A stretch of DNA of 64,000 nt from Chrysophaeum taylorii (Eukaryota > Sar > Pelagophyceae > Pelagomonadales > Pelagomonadaceae): the NCBI GenBank assembly GCA_029834535.1, contig JAQMWT010000314.1:620001-684000 (forward strand), in the 5' to 3' direction. Positions 42,701 through 54,700 of the stretch are shown here, in pieces; the stretch's first letter is position 1, and each line of letters begins with the position of its first letter. The notes beneath the pieces are model-generated. The model was not told the DNA's origin, did not search any database, and was given only the letters and a program-made list of their open reading frames with translations. The position numbers and the translations under genes are program-made.

Positions 42701-45700
42701 AACAGCGGCGTCTCTGGAACGAGCGGTCGATTGGTCTTCAGCAGTGGTTCCTCAAACACTGGCAACAGCGGCAACCTGTGTGTGGGTTCTGGTGCTTCGA
42801 CCGCTGGTCGTGGTGGGGCTATCACGCTGGGTGTAGGGAGTGGCACTAGCGGAAGTGGTGGTGTGCTGAGTATGAGATCCGGGCGCAGCACGGTCCACAC
42901 CGGGGGCACATTGAGAATCACCACAGCCGAAGGTACTGCCACTAGCAGTGGAGCTCTGCACGTTCAGACAGCGAACAGCGGCGTGGGTGGAGTGAGCGGG
43001 TTGTTGATCTTCAGCTCGGGGTCCTCGAATGCTGGGAATAGTGGTGCTCTCCTTCTGGGATCTGGTCCTGCGTCGTCGGGCCGCGGCGGGGCAGCGAGGC
43101 TAAGTGTTGGTAGCGGTACTAGCGGCTCTGGTGGCTGTTTGAGAGCGGACGCCGGTCGGAGTACTTCTGTGACAGGCGGTGCGCTTACCGTAACTTCAGG
43201 CGAAGGGACGGCATCCAGCAGCGGCATCATCACGATAGTCTCGGCGAACGCGGGATTCCAAGGTTCGAGTGGTATGCTTATCTTTAGCTCGGGAAGTTCG
43301 TCTACCGGGAACAGCGGAACGTTGAAGATGGGGTCGGGTGTCGCGACTACCGGCTCAGGCGGCTCAGTAAGCCTGACAGTCGGAAGCGGTACGAGTGGCT
43401 TTGGCGGTGAGCTCACGTTGCTGTCGGGACGCAGTACGGTCAAGTCTGGCGGTATTGTCTACCTGAGTAGCGGCGAAGGCACCGCAACGAGCAGTGGAGC
43501 CATGCTCATCCGTAGTGCGAACTCTGGCGTGAGTGGATCCAGCGGATGCCTAGTGTTTAGCTCTGGGTCTTCAAAGTCAGGAAATAGCGGCATGTTCTGC
43601 CTAGGCTCCGGTGCTGCGTCTGCTGGTCGTGGCGGGTCAATAAGAGTCGGTGTTGGCAGCGGCACAAGCGGCGCAGGAGGCGCGATGAGCATCACCACCG
43701 GTAGAAGCACCGCACACACTGGAGGAGCCTTGGCTCTGTTCGCAAGTGAAGGAACCGCCACAAGTAGCGGATCGTTGCTCATGCGCACGGCAAACAGCGG
43801 CGTCGCGGGAACGAGCGGGCTCCTCGTGTTCAGCTCCGGGTCTTCGAAAACTGGGAACGCGGGTGAGATAATGTTAGGATCCGGTGTGGGAACAACTGGT
43901 CGCGGAGGAGCAGTGAGTATCAGCGTCGGAAGTGGTACAAGTGGTGCTGGTGGCGTGTTGTCCATCAATTCAGGACGCAGTACATCAGCTACAGGCGGAG
44001 TGACAATAATTGAGACAGGTGAAGGCACTGCGACCAGTAGTGGGATCCTTACATTGAGATCTGCAAACGGCGGCATGGCTGGAACGAGCGGTCTGCTAAT
44101 CTTCAGCTCTGGATCTGCTGTGAGCGGCAACAGTGGGTGCGTAATGATCGGCTCCGGCGCGGCGTCGTCGGGCCGCAGTGGTGCCTTGATTTTGAGTGTC
44201 GGCAGCGGTACCAGTGGTGCTGGTGGAGAATTGAAATTACGGTCCGGTCGAAGTACCTCTGTAAGTGGCGGCGCTGTCAACTTGAATAGCGGTGAAGGAA
44301 CGGCCGCAAGTAGCGGTGCCATCTTTATTCGGAGTGCAAACAGCGGAGTCGGTGGTACGAGCGGGTGCTTAGTCTTCAGTTCTGGATCCGCAAAGAATGG
44401 AAACAGCGGCAAAATCAGCATTGGAACGGGGGCTTCTACGGCTGGTCGCGGTGGCACAGTGAAGATAACTGTTGGTAGCGGCACGAGTGCGGCTGGTGGT
44501 CTCATGAAGATTGAATCGGGGCGAAGTACCAGCTATAGTGGTGGACTGCTGCATCTATCCACCGGCGAAGGCACGGGATCGAGCAGTGGTAGCTTCATGG
44601 TGACCTCAGCGAACAGTGGGGTTGCAGGAGTGAGTGGCAAGCTTATCTTTAGCACAGGAAGTGCCGCGGGAGGAAATTCGGGTTGCATTGTTGTCGCTTC
44701 CGGCGCCAGCACTGGTGGTAGAGGCGGTGCGGTCATCATCAGCACAGGCAGCGGTACGAGCGGCTCCGGGGGTATAATTGGTGTGTGCGGTGGTCGTAGC
44801 ATTGTGCGCAGCGGCGGGAGTGTTTTACTCCAGAGTGGTGAGGGCACAGCGACCAGCAGTGGTATTTTGGTCATTCAAAGTGGCAATTCTGGCGTCGCCG
44901 GAGTCAGTGGTTGTCTCGTGTTCAGCACCGGATCGGCCAAAGGTGGAAACAGCGGGTGCGTGATGATCGGCTCCGGAGCCGCATCATCAGGCCGAGGGGG
45001 TGCTGTTACTATCGACGTTGGGAGCGGTACGAGTGGTGCCGGGGGCACGATAAGTGCGTCTGCTGGCAAAAGTACTTCCGTCTCGGGTGGGTGCGTCGCC
45101 ATGACCAGTGGCGAAGGTACCGCTTCGAGTAGCGGCCAGATTTTCATCCATACATCGAACAGCGGTGTCTCCGGAACGAGTGGTCGATTGGTTTTCAGCA
45201 GTGGTTCCTCAAACGCTGGAAATAGCGGCTACCTGTCTGTGGGCTCTGGTTCTTCGACTGCCGGTCGTGGTGGGACCATTACTCTGGCCGTCGGGAGTGG
45301 CACTAGCGGAAGTGGTGGTGCGCTTAGTATGCGATCTGGACGCAGTACTCTTCACACTGGGGGCGCGGTGAGATTCACAACAGCCGAAGGTACTGCCACA
45401 AGCAGTGGTGCTCTGCACATCCAGACGGCGAACAGCGGCGTTGGCGGTGATAGCGGCCTTCTTGTATTCAGCTCAGGATCTTCGAATGCTGGGAACAGTG
45501 GTGCGCTCCTTCTGGGAACAGGCGCTGCTTCATCGGGCCGTGGTGGGCTAGTGAGGCTAGCAGTCGGTAGCGGCACTAGCGGCGCAGGTGGCTCTTTGAG
45601 CGCTGACTCCGGTCGGAGTACTTACGTGACCGGTGGCGCACTCGTTGTGACGTCGGGCGAAGGGACAGCAACCAGTAGTGGCGTCATCGCGATAGTTTCG

Positions 45701-48700
45701 GCGAACGCGGGTGTCCAAGGTGGAAGCGGGATGCTCATCTTCAGCTCGGGAAGTTCGTGTACGGGAAACAGCGGATTGTTGATGTTGGGCTCGAGCGTGG
45801 CAACTGCGGGCTCGGGCGGTTCGGTGAGTGTTGCAGTCGGGAGCGGTACTAGCGGCGTCGGCGGTGGGCTGACGTTGGTATCTGGACGCAGCACCGTAGA
45901 ATCTGGTGGTACGGTCCATGTTGAAAGCGGCGAGGGCACTGCAACGAGCAGCGGAGCTGTGCACATTCGTAGTGCAAACTCGGGCGTTAGTGGAACAAGT
46001 GGCTGCCTAGTGTTCAGCACTGGGTCGTCCAAGACAGGGAATAGCGGCATGTTCTGCCTAGGTACCGGTGCTGCGACAGCAGGTCGCGGCGGGGGAATCA
46101 GCATCAGTGCTGGCAGTGGCACGAGCGGTGCAGGAGGCGCAGTAAGTATCGCCACCGGTAGGAGCACTGTGCTTACTGGAGGAGCCTTGACTCTGTTTGC
46201 GAGCGAAGGAACCACGACGAGCAGCGGCTCGTTGTTCGTTCGCACGGCAAATGGCGGCGGCGTGGGAACGAGTGGTCTCCTTGTATTCAGCTCCGGTACG
46301 TCGAATAATGGGAACGCGGGTGCGATAATTATCGGTTCGGGTGCTGGAACAACTGGTCGCGGAGGAGCCGTGACTTTCAGCGTTGGGAGTGGGACCAGTG
46401 GCGAAGGTGGCGTGTTGTCCATCATTTCAGGACGCAGTACATCAGCCACCGGCGGATTGATGCGACTCGAGACGGGTGAGGGCACCGCGACGAGTAGTGG
46501 AATGATTGCAGTGCGATCTGCAAACGCCGGCGTGGCTGGTACGAGCGGTCTGCTGATCTTCAGCTCTGGATCTGCAGTCAACGGCAACAGCGGTTGCTTG
46601 ACGGTCGGCTCAGGAGCTGCGTCGTCTGGCCGGGGGGGTATGGTTGTGTTGAGCGTCGGCAGCGGTACGAGCGGCGCTGGCGGATATCTGGAGTTGCAAC
46701 CCGGTCGGAGTACCTGCGCAAGTGGCGGTGCTTGCATCATGAGTAGTGGTGAAGGGACAGCGTCGAGTAGCGGGGCAATCTTCATTCAAAGTGCAAATAG
46801 CGGAGCAGGCGGTGCAAGCGGGCGCTTGGTTTTCAGTACCGGATCCGCAAAAAGTGGAAACAGCGGAATCATCAGCATTGGGACGGGCACATCCACGGTT
46901 GGCCGCGGTGGCGCAGTGCAAATCGCCGTCGGTAGCGGAACTAGCGCGGCTGGGGGTCTCGTGAAGATAGTATCTGGACGAAGTACCACTAACAGTGGCG
47001 GTCTGCTGCGATTGACGACGGGCGAAGGTACTGCCACGAGCAGCGGTAGCGTTATCGTAACATCGGTGAACAGCGGTGTTGTTGGAATGAGTGGCAAGCT
47101 TGTTTTTAGCTCGGGAAGTGCTGCTGGCGGAAATTCCGGCTGTCTCACTGTTGCTTCTGGCCCGAGCAGCGGTGGTAGAAGTGGTGCGGTGATCATCAGC
47201 ACAGGCAGCGGGACAAGCGGCTCTGGAGGCATCATCCATGTTTTTGCCGGTCGCAGCACAGTGCACACTGGTGGAAGCGTAGGAGTGCGGAGTGGCGAGG
47301 GCACAGCGACCAGCAGCGGTATTTTGGTTATCCAAAGTAGCAATTCTGGCGTCTCTGGCGTCAGCGGTTGCCTTGTGTTCAGTAGCGGCTCGGCCAAGAA
47401 CGGAAACAGTGGGTGTATGATTATCGGCTCGGGCGCCGCTTCGTCGGGCCGTGGTGGTACAGTGACGTTGAGCGTTGGCAGTGGCACCAGCGGGGCTGGT
47501 GGAGAGCTGAAGTTACTGTCTGGTCGGAGCACTTCACTGAGTGGAGGCACTATCACGCTGAATGGCGGTGAAGGAACAGCCTCGAGCAGCGGGGCAATCT
47601 TTATTATGAGTGCCAACAGCGGTGTTAGCGGGACGAGCGGATTCTTGGTCTTCAGTTCTGGATCCGCGAAGAGTGGGAACAGTGGCCTCATCAGCATTGG
47701 GACAGGCGCGGCTACGGCTGGTCGTGGCGGCGCAGTGAAGATCGCTGTGGGAAGCGGCTCGAGCGCAGCTGGCGGTCTCGTGAATTTTGTAGCAGGGCGA
47801 AGCGCCAGCCATAGCGGTGGACTGCTGCAACTGTGCACGGGCGAAGGCACCGCCACAAGCAGCGGGAGCGTCATCATCACGTCAGCAAACAGCGGGGTTG
47901 CCGGAGTAAGTGGCAAGCTTGTTTTCAGCTCAGGAAGCGCATCGGGCGGAAATTCGGGCTGTCTCGCAGTCGGGTCTGGCGCGAGCACTGGTGGAAGAGG
48001 CGGCGCATTGATCATCAGCACTGGTAGCGGCACGAGCGGCGCTGGAGGAAGCATTGACATATGTGCTGGTCGCAGCATCGTGCATAGCGGTGGAAGTGTC
48101 AAAGTTCAGAGTGGTGAGGGCACTGCAACGAGCAGTGGTATCTTAATTGTCCAGAGTAGTAATTCTGGTGTTGCTGGAGTTAGCGGTTGCCTCGCGTTCA
48201 GCACCGGATCGGCCAAGATTGGAAACAGCGGGTGCGTGATGATCGGCAGCGGAGTCACATCGTCGGGCCGTGGCGGTGCGGTTAAGATCCACGTGGGAAG
48301 CGGTACGAGTGGAGTAGGGGGTGCTTTCAGCGTGTCTGCTGGTAGAAGTACTTCTGTCTCGGGCGGGTGCATCGCCGTGACCAGCGGCGAAGGTACAGCT
48401 TCGAGTAGCGGCCAGATCTCCCTCCAAACATCAAACAGCGGTGTCTCTGGAACGAGTGGTCGATTGATCTTCAGTAGTGGTTCCTCAAACACTGGCAACA
48501 CCGGCCGCCTGTGTATGGGCTCTGGTGCTTCGACAGCTGGTCGTGGTGGGGATGTGACGCTGAGTGTGGGGAGTGGCACTAGTGGAAGTGGTGGCGTGCT
48601 GAGTATACGATCTGGACGCAGCACGATTCATACTGGAGGTATGCTAAGTCTCACTACAGCCGAAGGCACTGCCACAAGTAGTGGAGCTGTGTACATCCAG

Positions 48701-51700
48701 ACGGCCAACAGCGGTGTGAGTGGTGCTAGCGGGCTTCTGGTCTTCAGCTCAGGATCATCGAATGCTGGTAACAGTGGTGCGCTCTTTCTGGGAACCGGCG
48801 CCGCATTGTCTGGCCGCGGCGGGGTAGTGAGGCTAGCAGTCGGTAGCGGCACTAGCGGCGCAGGCGGCTCTTTGAGAGCGGACGCCGGTCGAAGTACGTC
48901 TGCAACAGGCGGCGCGATTGTCTTGGTTTCTGGCGAAGGAACGGCATCAAGTAGTGGCATCGTCACCATAGTCTCGGCGAACGCGGGAGTGCAAGGTGCG
49001 AGTGGGATTCTCATCTTCAGTTCTGGAAGTTCGTGTTCCGGGAACAGCGGCACGTTGATGTTGGGCTCGGGGGTTGCCACTTCCGGCTCAGGCGGCTCGA
49101 TGAGCCTCACAGTCGGGAGCGGTACGAGCGGCTTCGGCGGTGGGCTGACGTTGACATCTGGACGCAGTACCGTAAAATCTGGCGGTACGGTCCTCGTAGA
49201 AAGCGGCGAGGGCACTGCAACGAGCAGCGGAGCTGTGCACATTCGTAGTGCAAACTCTGGTGTTGGTGGAACAAGTGGGTGCCTAGTGTTTAGCACTGGG
49301 TCATCCAAGACAGGGAATAGCGGCATGTTCTGCCTAGGCTCCGGTGCTGCGACTGCAGGTCGTGGCGGGGCAATAAGCATCAGTGCCGGCAGTGGTACGA
49401 GCGGCGCAGGAGGCGCGGTGATCATCACCACCGGCAGAAGTACCGTGCACACTGGAGGGGCCTTGACTCTATCTGCAAGCGAAGGAACCGCGACGAGTAG
49501 CGGCTCGTTGATTGTGCGCACAGTAAATAGCGGTGTTGCTGGAATGAGTGGTCTCCTCGTGTTCAGCTCCGGGACGTCAATAAACGGAAACACTGGGGCA
49601 GTGTTGCTCGGATCCGGCGTTGGAACAACTGGCCGCGGGGGAGCAGTAACTGTCAGCGTCGGAAGTGGTACAAGTGGCTCAGCTGGCGTGCTATCAGTCA
49701 TTTCAGGGCGCAGTACGTCAGCTACAGGCGGATTGGTGCGACTCGAGACCGGAGAAGGCACGGTTACCAGTAGTGGGATGCTTGTAGTAAGGTCAGCAAA
49801 CGCCGGTTCTTCTGGAACAAGTGGGCTGCTGGTCTTTAGCTCCGGATCTACGGTCAGCGGCAACAGTGGTAGCGTCGTCATCGGGTCTGGAGCTGCGTCT
49901 TCTGGCCGAGGTGGTGCAGTTACGATCAGCATTGGCAGCGGCACCAGTGGCGCTGGCGGAGAACTGGCGTTGTTGTCTGGTCGGAGTACCGCCTCAACTG
50001 GTGGCGGTGTTATCGTGATGAGTGGCGAAGGGACGGCATCGAGTACTGGGGGAATCTACATTCAGAGTGCCAACAGCGGTGTCAGTGGTACGAGTGGACG
50101 CTTGGTCTTCAGTTCTGGATCAGCGAAGGGTGGAAACAGCGGCTTGATCAGCATTGCGACAGGTGCATCTACGGGTGGCCGCGGCGGTGAGATTGTCATA
50201 AGTGTTGGCAGTGGTACGAGCGGCTCCGGTGGCACTATCGACGTGTGCGCTGGGCGTAGCACAGGGCACACTGGCGGAAGCGTCACAGTCCACAGTGGTG
50301 AGGGCACAGGGACCAGCAGTGGCATGTTTGTCATCAAAAGTAGCAATTCTGGCGTTGCTGGAGTAAGTGGCCACCTCGTGTTCAGCACCGGATCGGCCAA
50401 AAGTGGTAACAGCGGGTGCGTGATGCTCGGCACCGGAGCCGCATCGTCAGGACGCGGCGGTGGGGTTGCGATCCACGTCGGAAGTGGTACCAGCGGAGCT
50501 GGAGGCGCTCTGAGCGCATCTGCCGGTAGAAGTACTTCTGTCTCGGGCGGGTGCGTCGTGGTGACAAGCGGTGAAGGTACAGCCTCGAGTAGCGGCCACA
50601 TTACCATCCAAACTTCAAACAGTGGCGTCTCAGGGGCGAGTGGTCGTCTAGTCTTTAGCAGTGGTTCCTCAAACACTGGTAACAGCGGCCACCTGTGTGT
50701 GGGTTCTGGTGCTTCAACGGCTGGTCGCGGTGGTGCAATCACTCTGGCTGTCGGAAGCGGCACTAGTGGAAGTGGTGGTGCACTCATTATGCAATCTGGG
50801 CGGAGCACAGTTCAAACAGGGGGCGCCGTGAGATTCACCACGGCGGAAGGTACTGCCTCAAGTAGTGGAGCTCTGCATATTATGACAGCGAACAGCGGCA
50901 TTGGCGGTGTGAGCGGGTTTTTAGTTTTCAGCTCGGGATCCTCGAAAGCTGGAAACAGTGGTGGGCTCCTTCTGGGATCAGGCGCCGCATCGTCAGGTCG
51001 AGGTGGGGCAATACGGCTGGCTGCGGGTAGCGGAACCAGCGGCACAGGTGGCTCTTTGAGCGCTGACGCCGGTCGAAGTACATCGGTTACAGGTGGCGCA
51101 CTTGTCTTGACTTCAGGAGAAGGGACGGCATCCAGTAGTGGTGTCATTGCGATTATTTCAGCAAACGCCGGTGTCCAAGGTGCAAGTGGGATGCTCATCT
51201 TCAGCTCGGGAAGTTCAAATACGGGAAACAGCGGAACGTTGATGCTTGGTACGGGTGTGGCGACTGCCGGCTCCGGCGGCTCGGTAAGACTGACTGTTGG
51301 GAGTGGTACAAGTGGATTCGGTGGCAGGTTGACTTTGATGTCTGGACGTAACACAGCAAACTCTGGCGGTGCTATCCATGTGGAGAGTGGTGAGGGTACT
51401 GCAACCAGTAGCGGATCCGTGCACATTTGCAGTGCAAACTCTGGCGTCGGTGGAACAAGTGGGTGCCTAGTGTTTAGCACTGGGTCGTCCAACACAGGAA
51501 ACAGCGGCATGATCTGTTTAGGCTCTGGTGCTGCAACTGGAGGTCGTGGCGGGGCAATATGCATCAGTGCTGGCAGTGGCACGAGCGGCGCAGGAGGTGC
51601 GGTGGGCATCAACACCGGCAGGAGCACAGTGCAGACGGGAGGAGCCTTGGCTCTGTTTGCAAGCGAAGGAACCGCGACGAGCAGCGGCTCGTTGCTCGTT

Positions 51701-54700
51701 CACACGGCAAATAGCGGCATTACGGGAACAAGTGGACTTCTTGTATTCAGCTCCGGGTCCTCGAAAACTGGTAACACAGGCGCCATAAAGTTAGGATCCG
51801 GGGTTGCAACAGGTGGCCGCGGCGGTGCAGTTACGATAAGTGTCGGAAGTGGGACAAGTGGCATAGGCGGCGTGTTGTTCATTGCTTCGGGGCGCAGTAC
51901 GTCAGCCACTGGTGGACTTATGCGACTTGAGACGGGTGAAGGCACGGCGACCAGTAGTGGGATGCTCGCTCTGCGATCGGCAAACGCCGGCGTGGCTGGA
52001 ATAAGTGGTATGCTTATCTTTAGCTCTGGATCTGCTGTCGGCGGCAATAGCGGCTGCGTCATGATCGGCTCGGGCGCTGCATCGTCTGGCCGCGGTGGTG
52101 CGGTGATGTTGAGTGTCGGCAGCGGCACAAGCGGCGCCGGCGGAGAGCTAACTTTGCTGTCTGGTCGGAGTACGTATGCTACTGGAGGTTCCATTATCGC
52201 GCATAGCGGTGAAGGGACAGCCTCGAGTAGCGGTGCGATCTTCGTGTGGAGTGCAAACAGCGGGATCAGTGGGGCTAGCGGATGCTTGGTCTTTAGTTCC
52301 GGATCTACGAAGGGTGGAAACAGCGGCATGATCAGCATTGGTACAGGCGCGTCGACAGCTGGCCGTGGCGGTGCGGTGAAGATTGCCGTTGGCAGCGGAA
52401 CGAGTTCGGCTGGTGGCCTCGTCAATATTGTATCAGGGCGAAGTACTACCCACAGCGGTGGATTACTGCAAGTTTCCACAGGAGAAGGCACTGGCACTAG
52501 CAGTGGTGGCATTATCGTCACATCAGCGAACAGTGGGGTTGCAGGAGTGAGTGGTAAGCTTGTCTTTAGCTCGGGAAGTGCCGCGGGTGGAAACTCGGGG
52601 TGCCTAATCGTCGCTTCTGGCGCCGGCACTGCTGGTAAAGGCGGCGCGGTCATCATCAGCACGGGAAGCGGTACGAGCGGTTCCGGTGGCATCATTGACA
52701 TGTGCGCTGGTCGTAGCACTGTACACAGCGGCGGAAGCGTCGCCATCGAGAGCGGCGAAGGTACAGCGACGAGTAGTGGTATCTTGGTTGTCCAAAGTAG
52801 TAATTCCGGCGCTGCTGGCGTGAGTGGTTGCCTCGTGTTCAGCAGCGGCTCAGCCAAGAATGGAAACAGCGGATGCGTGATGATCGGCACCGGAGCCGCA
52901 TCGTCTGGCCGCGGCGGTGCGTTTGCGATCAACGTCGGCAGTGGCACAAGTGGAGGTGGAGGAAGTTTCAGCGCATCAGCTGGTAGAAGTACTTCCGTCA
53001 CCGGCGGTCGCGTCGCCGTGATCAGCGGCGAAGGTACGGCCTCGAGTAGCGGTCAGATCTTCATCCATACGTCGAACAGCGGCATCTCTGGAACGAGTGG
53101 ACAATTGGTCTTTAGCAGTGGTTCCTCTAACACCGGCAACAGCGGCTGCTTGTGTGTGGGCTCTGGTGCTTCGACCGCTGGTCGTGGTGGGTCCGTCACT
53201 CTGGCCGTAGGGAGTGGCACCAGTGGAAGTGGTGGTGTGTTGAGCATGCGTGCCGGTCGCAGCACGGTTCAAACTGGGGGCATGGTCAGATTCACCACAG
53301 CCGAAGGTACTTCCACAAGTAGTGGGTCGCTATACATTCAGACGGCCAACGGCGGCGTGGGCGGTGTTAGCGGGCTTCTGGTGTTCAGCTCAGGATCCTC
53401 GAATGCTGGGAATAGTGGTGCGCTCCTTCTGGGATCAGGCGCTGCATCGTCGGGTCGCAGCGGGACAGTCAGGCTAACAGTTGGCAGCGGAACCAGCGGC
53501 GTGGGTAGCTGCTTAAGCGCGGACGCCGGTCGTAGTACTTCTGTCACCGGCGGCACGATTGCCTTGGTTTCAGGCGAAGGGACGGCATCCAGTAGTGGCA
53601 TTTTCACGATGATCTCAGCGAACGCAGGTGCGCAAGGTACTAGTGGGAGGCTAGTCTTCAGCTCGGGAAGCTCGTGTACCGGAAACAGTGGAGCGTTGGT
53701 GTTCGGCTCTGGGGCCGCAACAGCTGGTTCTGGCGGCTTCGTATGCCTCACAGTGGGAAGCGGTACGAGCGGGTTCGGCGGTGGGCTGAAGTTGGTATCA
53801 GGCAGCAGTTCAGTTAAGTCTGGCGGTATTCTTCGCCTTGGAAGTGGTGAGGGCACCGCGACGAGCAGCGGAGCTCTGCACATTCGTAGTGCAAACTCTG
53901 GCCTCGGTGGAACAAGTGGACGTCTACTGTTTAGCTCTGGGTCTTCCAAGACAGGGAATAGTGGCATGTTCTGCTTAGGCTCTGGTGCTGCAACTGGAGG
54001 TCGTAGCGGGTCAATAATCATCAGTGCCGGTAGTGGGACAAGTGGCGGAGGTGGCGCAGTGAGCCTCACCACGGGCAGAAGCACCGTGCAAACTGGTGGA
54101 GCCTTGGCTCTGTTTGCGAGCGAAGGAACCGCGACGAGTGGCGGCTCTCTGTTCGTACATACGGCGAATAGCGGCGTCGCGGGAACTAGTGGCCTCCTTG
54201 TATTCAGCTCCGGGTCGTCGAAAAATGGGAACACGGGTGCAGTAATGTTAGGATCTGGAGTTGGAACAACTGGTCGTGGAGGAGCAGTGATTATCGGTGT
54301 CGGGAGTGGTACGAGTGGCGATGGTGGGCGTTTCTTTGCAAGTTCTGGCAGAAGTACTACAGCTTCCGGTGGGTCCATCGTAGCCACAACTGGCGAGGGG
54401 ACCGCGTCTTCGAGTGGAGCCATAATCGTTACTAGCGCGAATACTGGTATCTCCGGCACAACGGGCAGGCTTGTGTTTAGCAGCGGTAGTGCCAAGGCTG
54501 GCAATAGCGGAGCCATTGCACTAGGTTCCGGCGCAGCTACAGCCGGTCGTGGTGGTGCCTTGCGTCTTGCTGTCGGCAGCGGTACGAGCGGAGCAGGTGG
54601 TGCCGTGAGCGTGGCGTCTGGGAGATCGACAGGTGCAACCGGTGGTGTTATCAGGATTGCAAGTGGTGAAGGCACAGCATCAAGTTCTGGCATGATCATC

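Larger units (their letters stand above)
15695..54310 (+). repeat. Coding higher-order repeat: nine unit types in fixed order (2,457 bp)
   Basis: Types are named by rung R1/R2: 1 RLVFSSGSSNTGNSG; 2 LLVFSSGSSNAGNSG; 3 MLIFSSGSSCTGNSG with Ser replacing the R2 Arg; 4 CLVFSTGSSKAGNSG; 5 LLVFSSGTSKTGNSG; 6 LLIFSSGSAVSGNSG; 7 SAKSGNSGMISIG with IESGRSTSHSGG in R4; 8 KLVFSSGSATGGNSG; 9 CLVFSSGSAKNGNSGCVMIG. The array opens with types 2-9 (15695). Type 1 units start at 17879, 20336, 22793, 24977, 27434, 29891, 32348, 35624, 37808, 40265, 42722, 45179, 48455, 50639 and 53096. Spacings in units are 9, 9, 8, 9, 9, 9, 12, 8, 9, 9, 9, 12, 8 and 9. The last copy stops inside type 5 (54188), where R3 switches to the next region. 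Confidence 0.9.
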
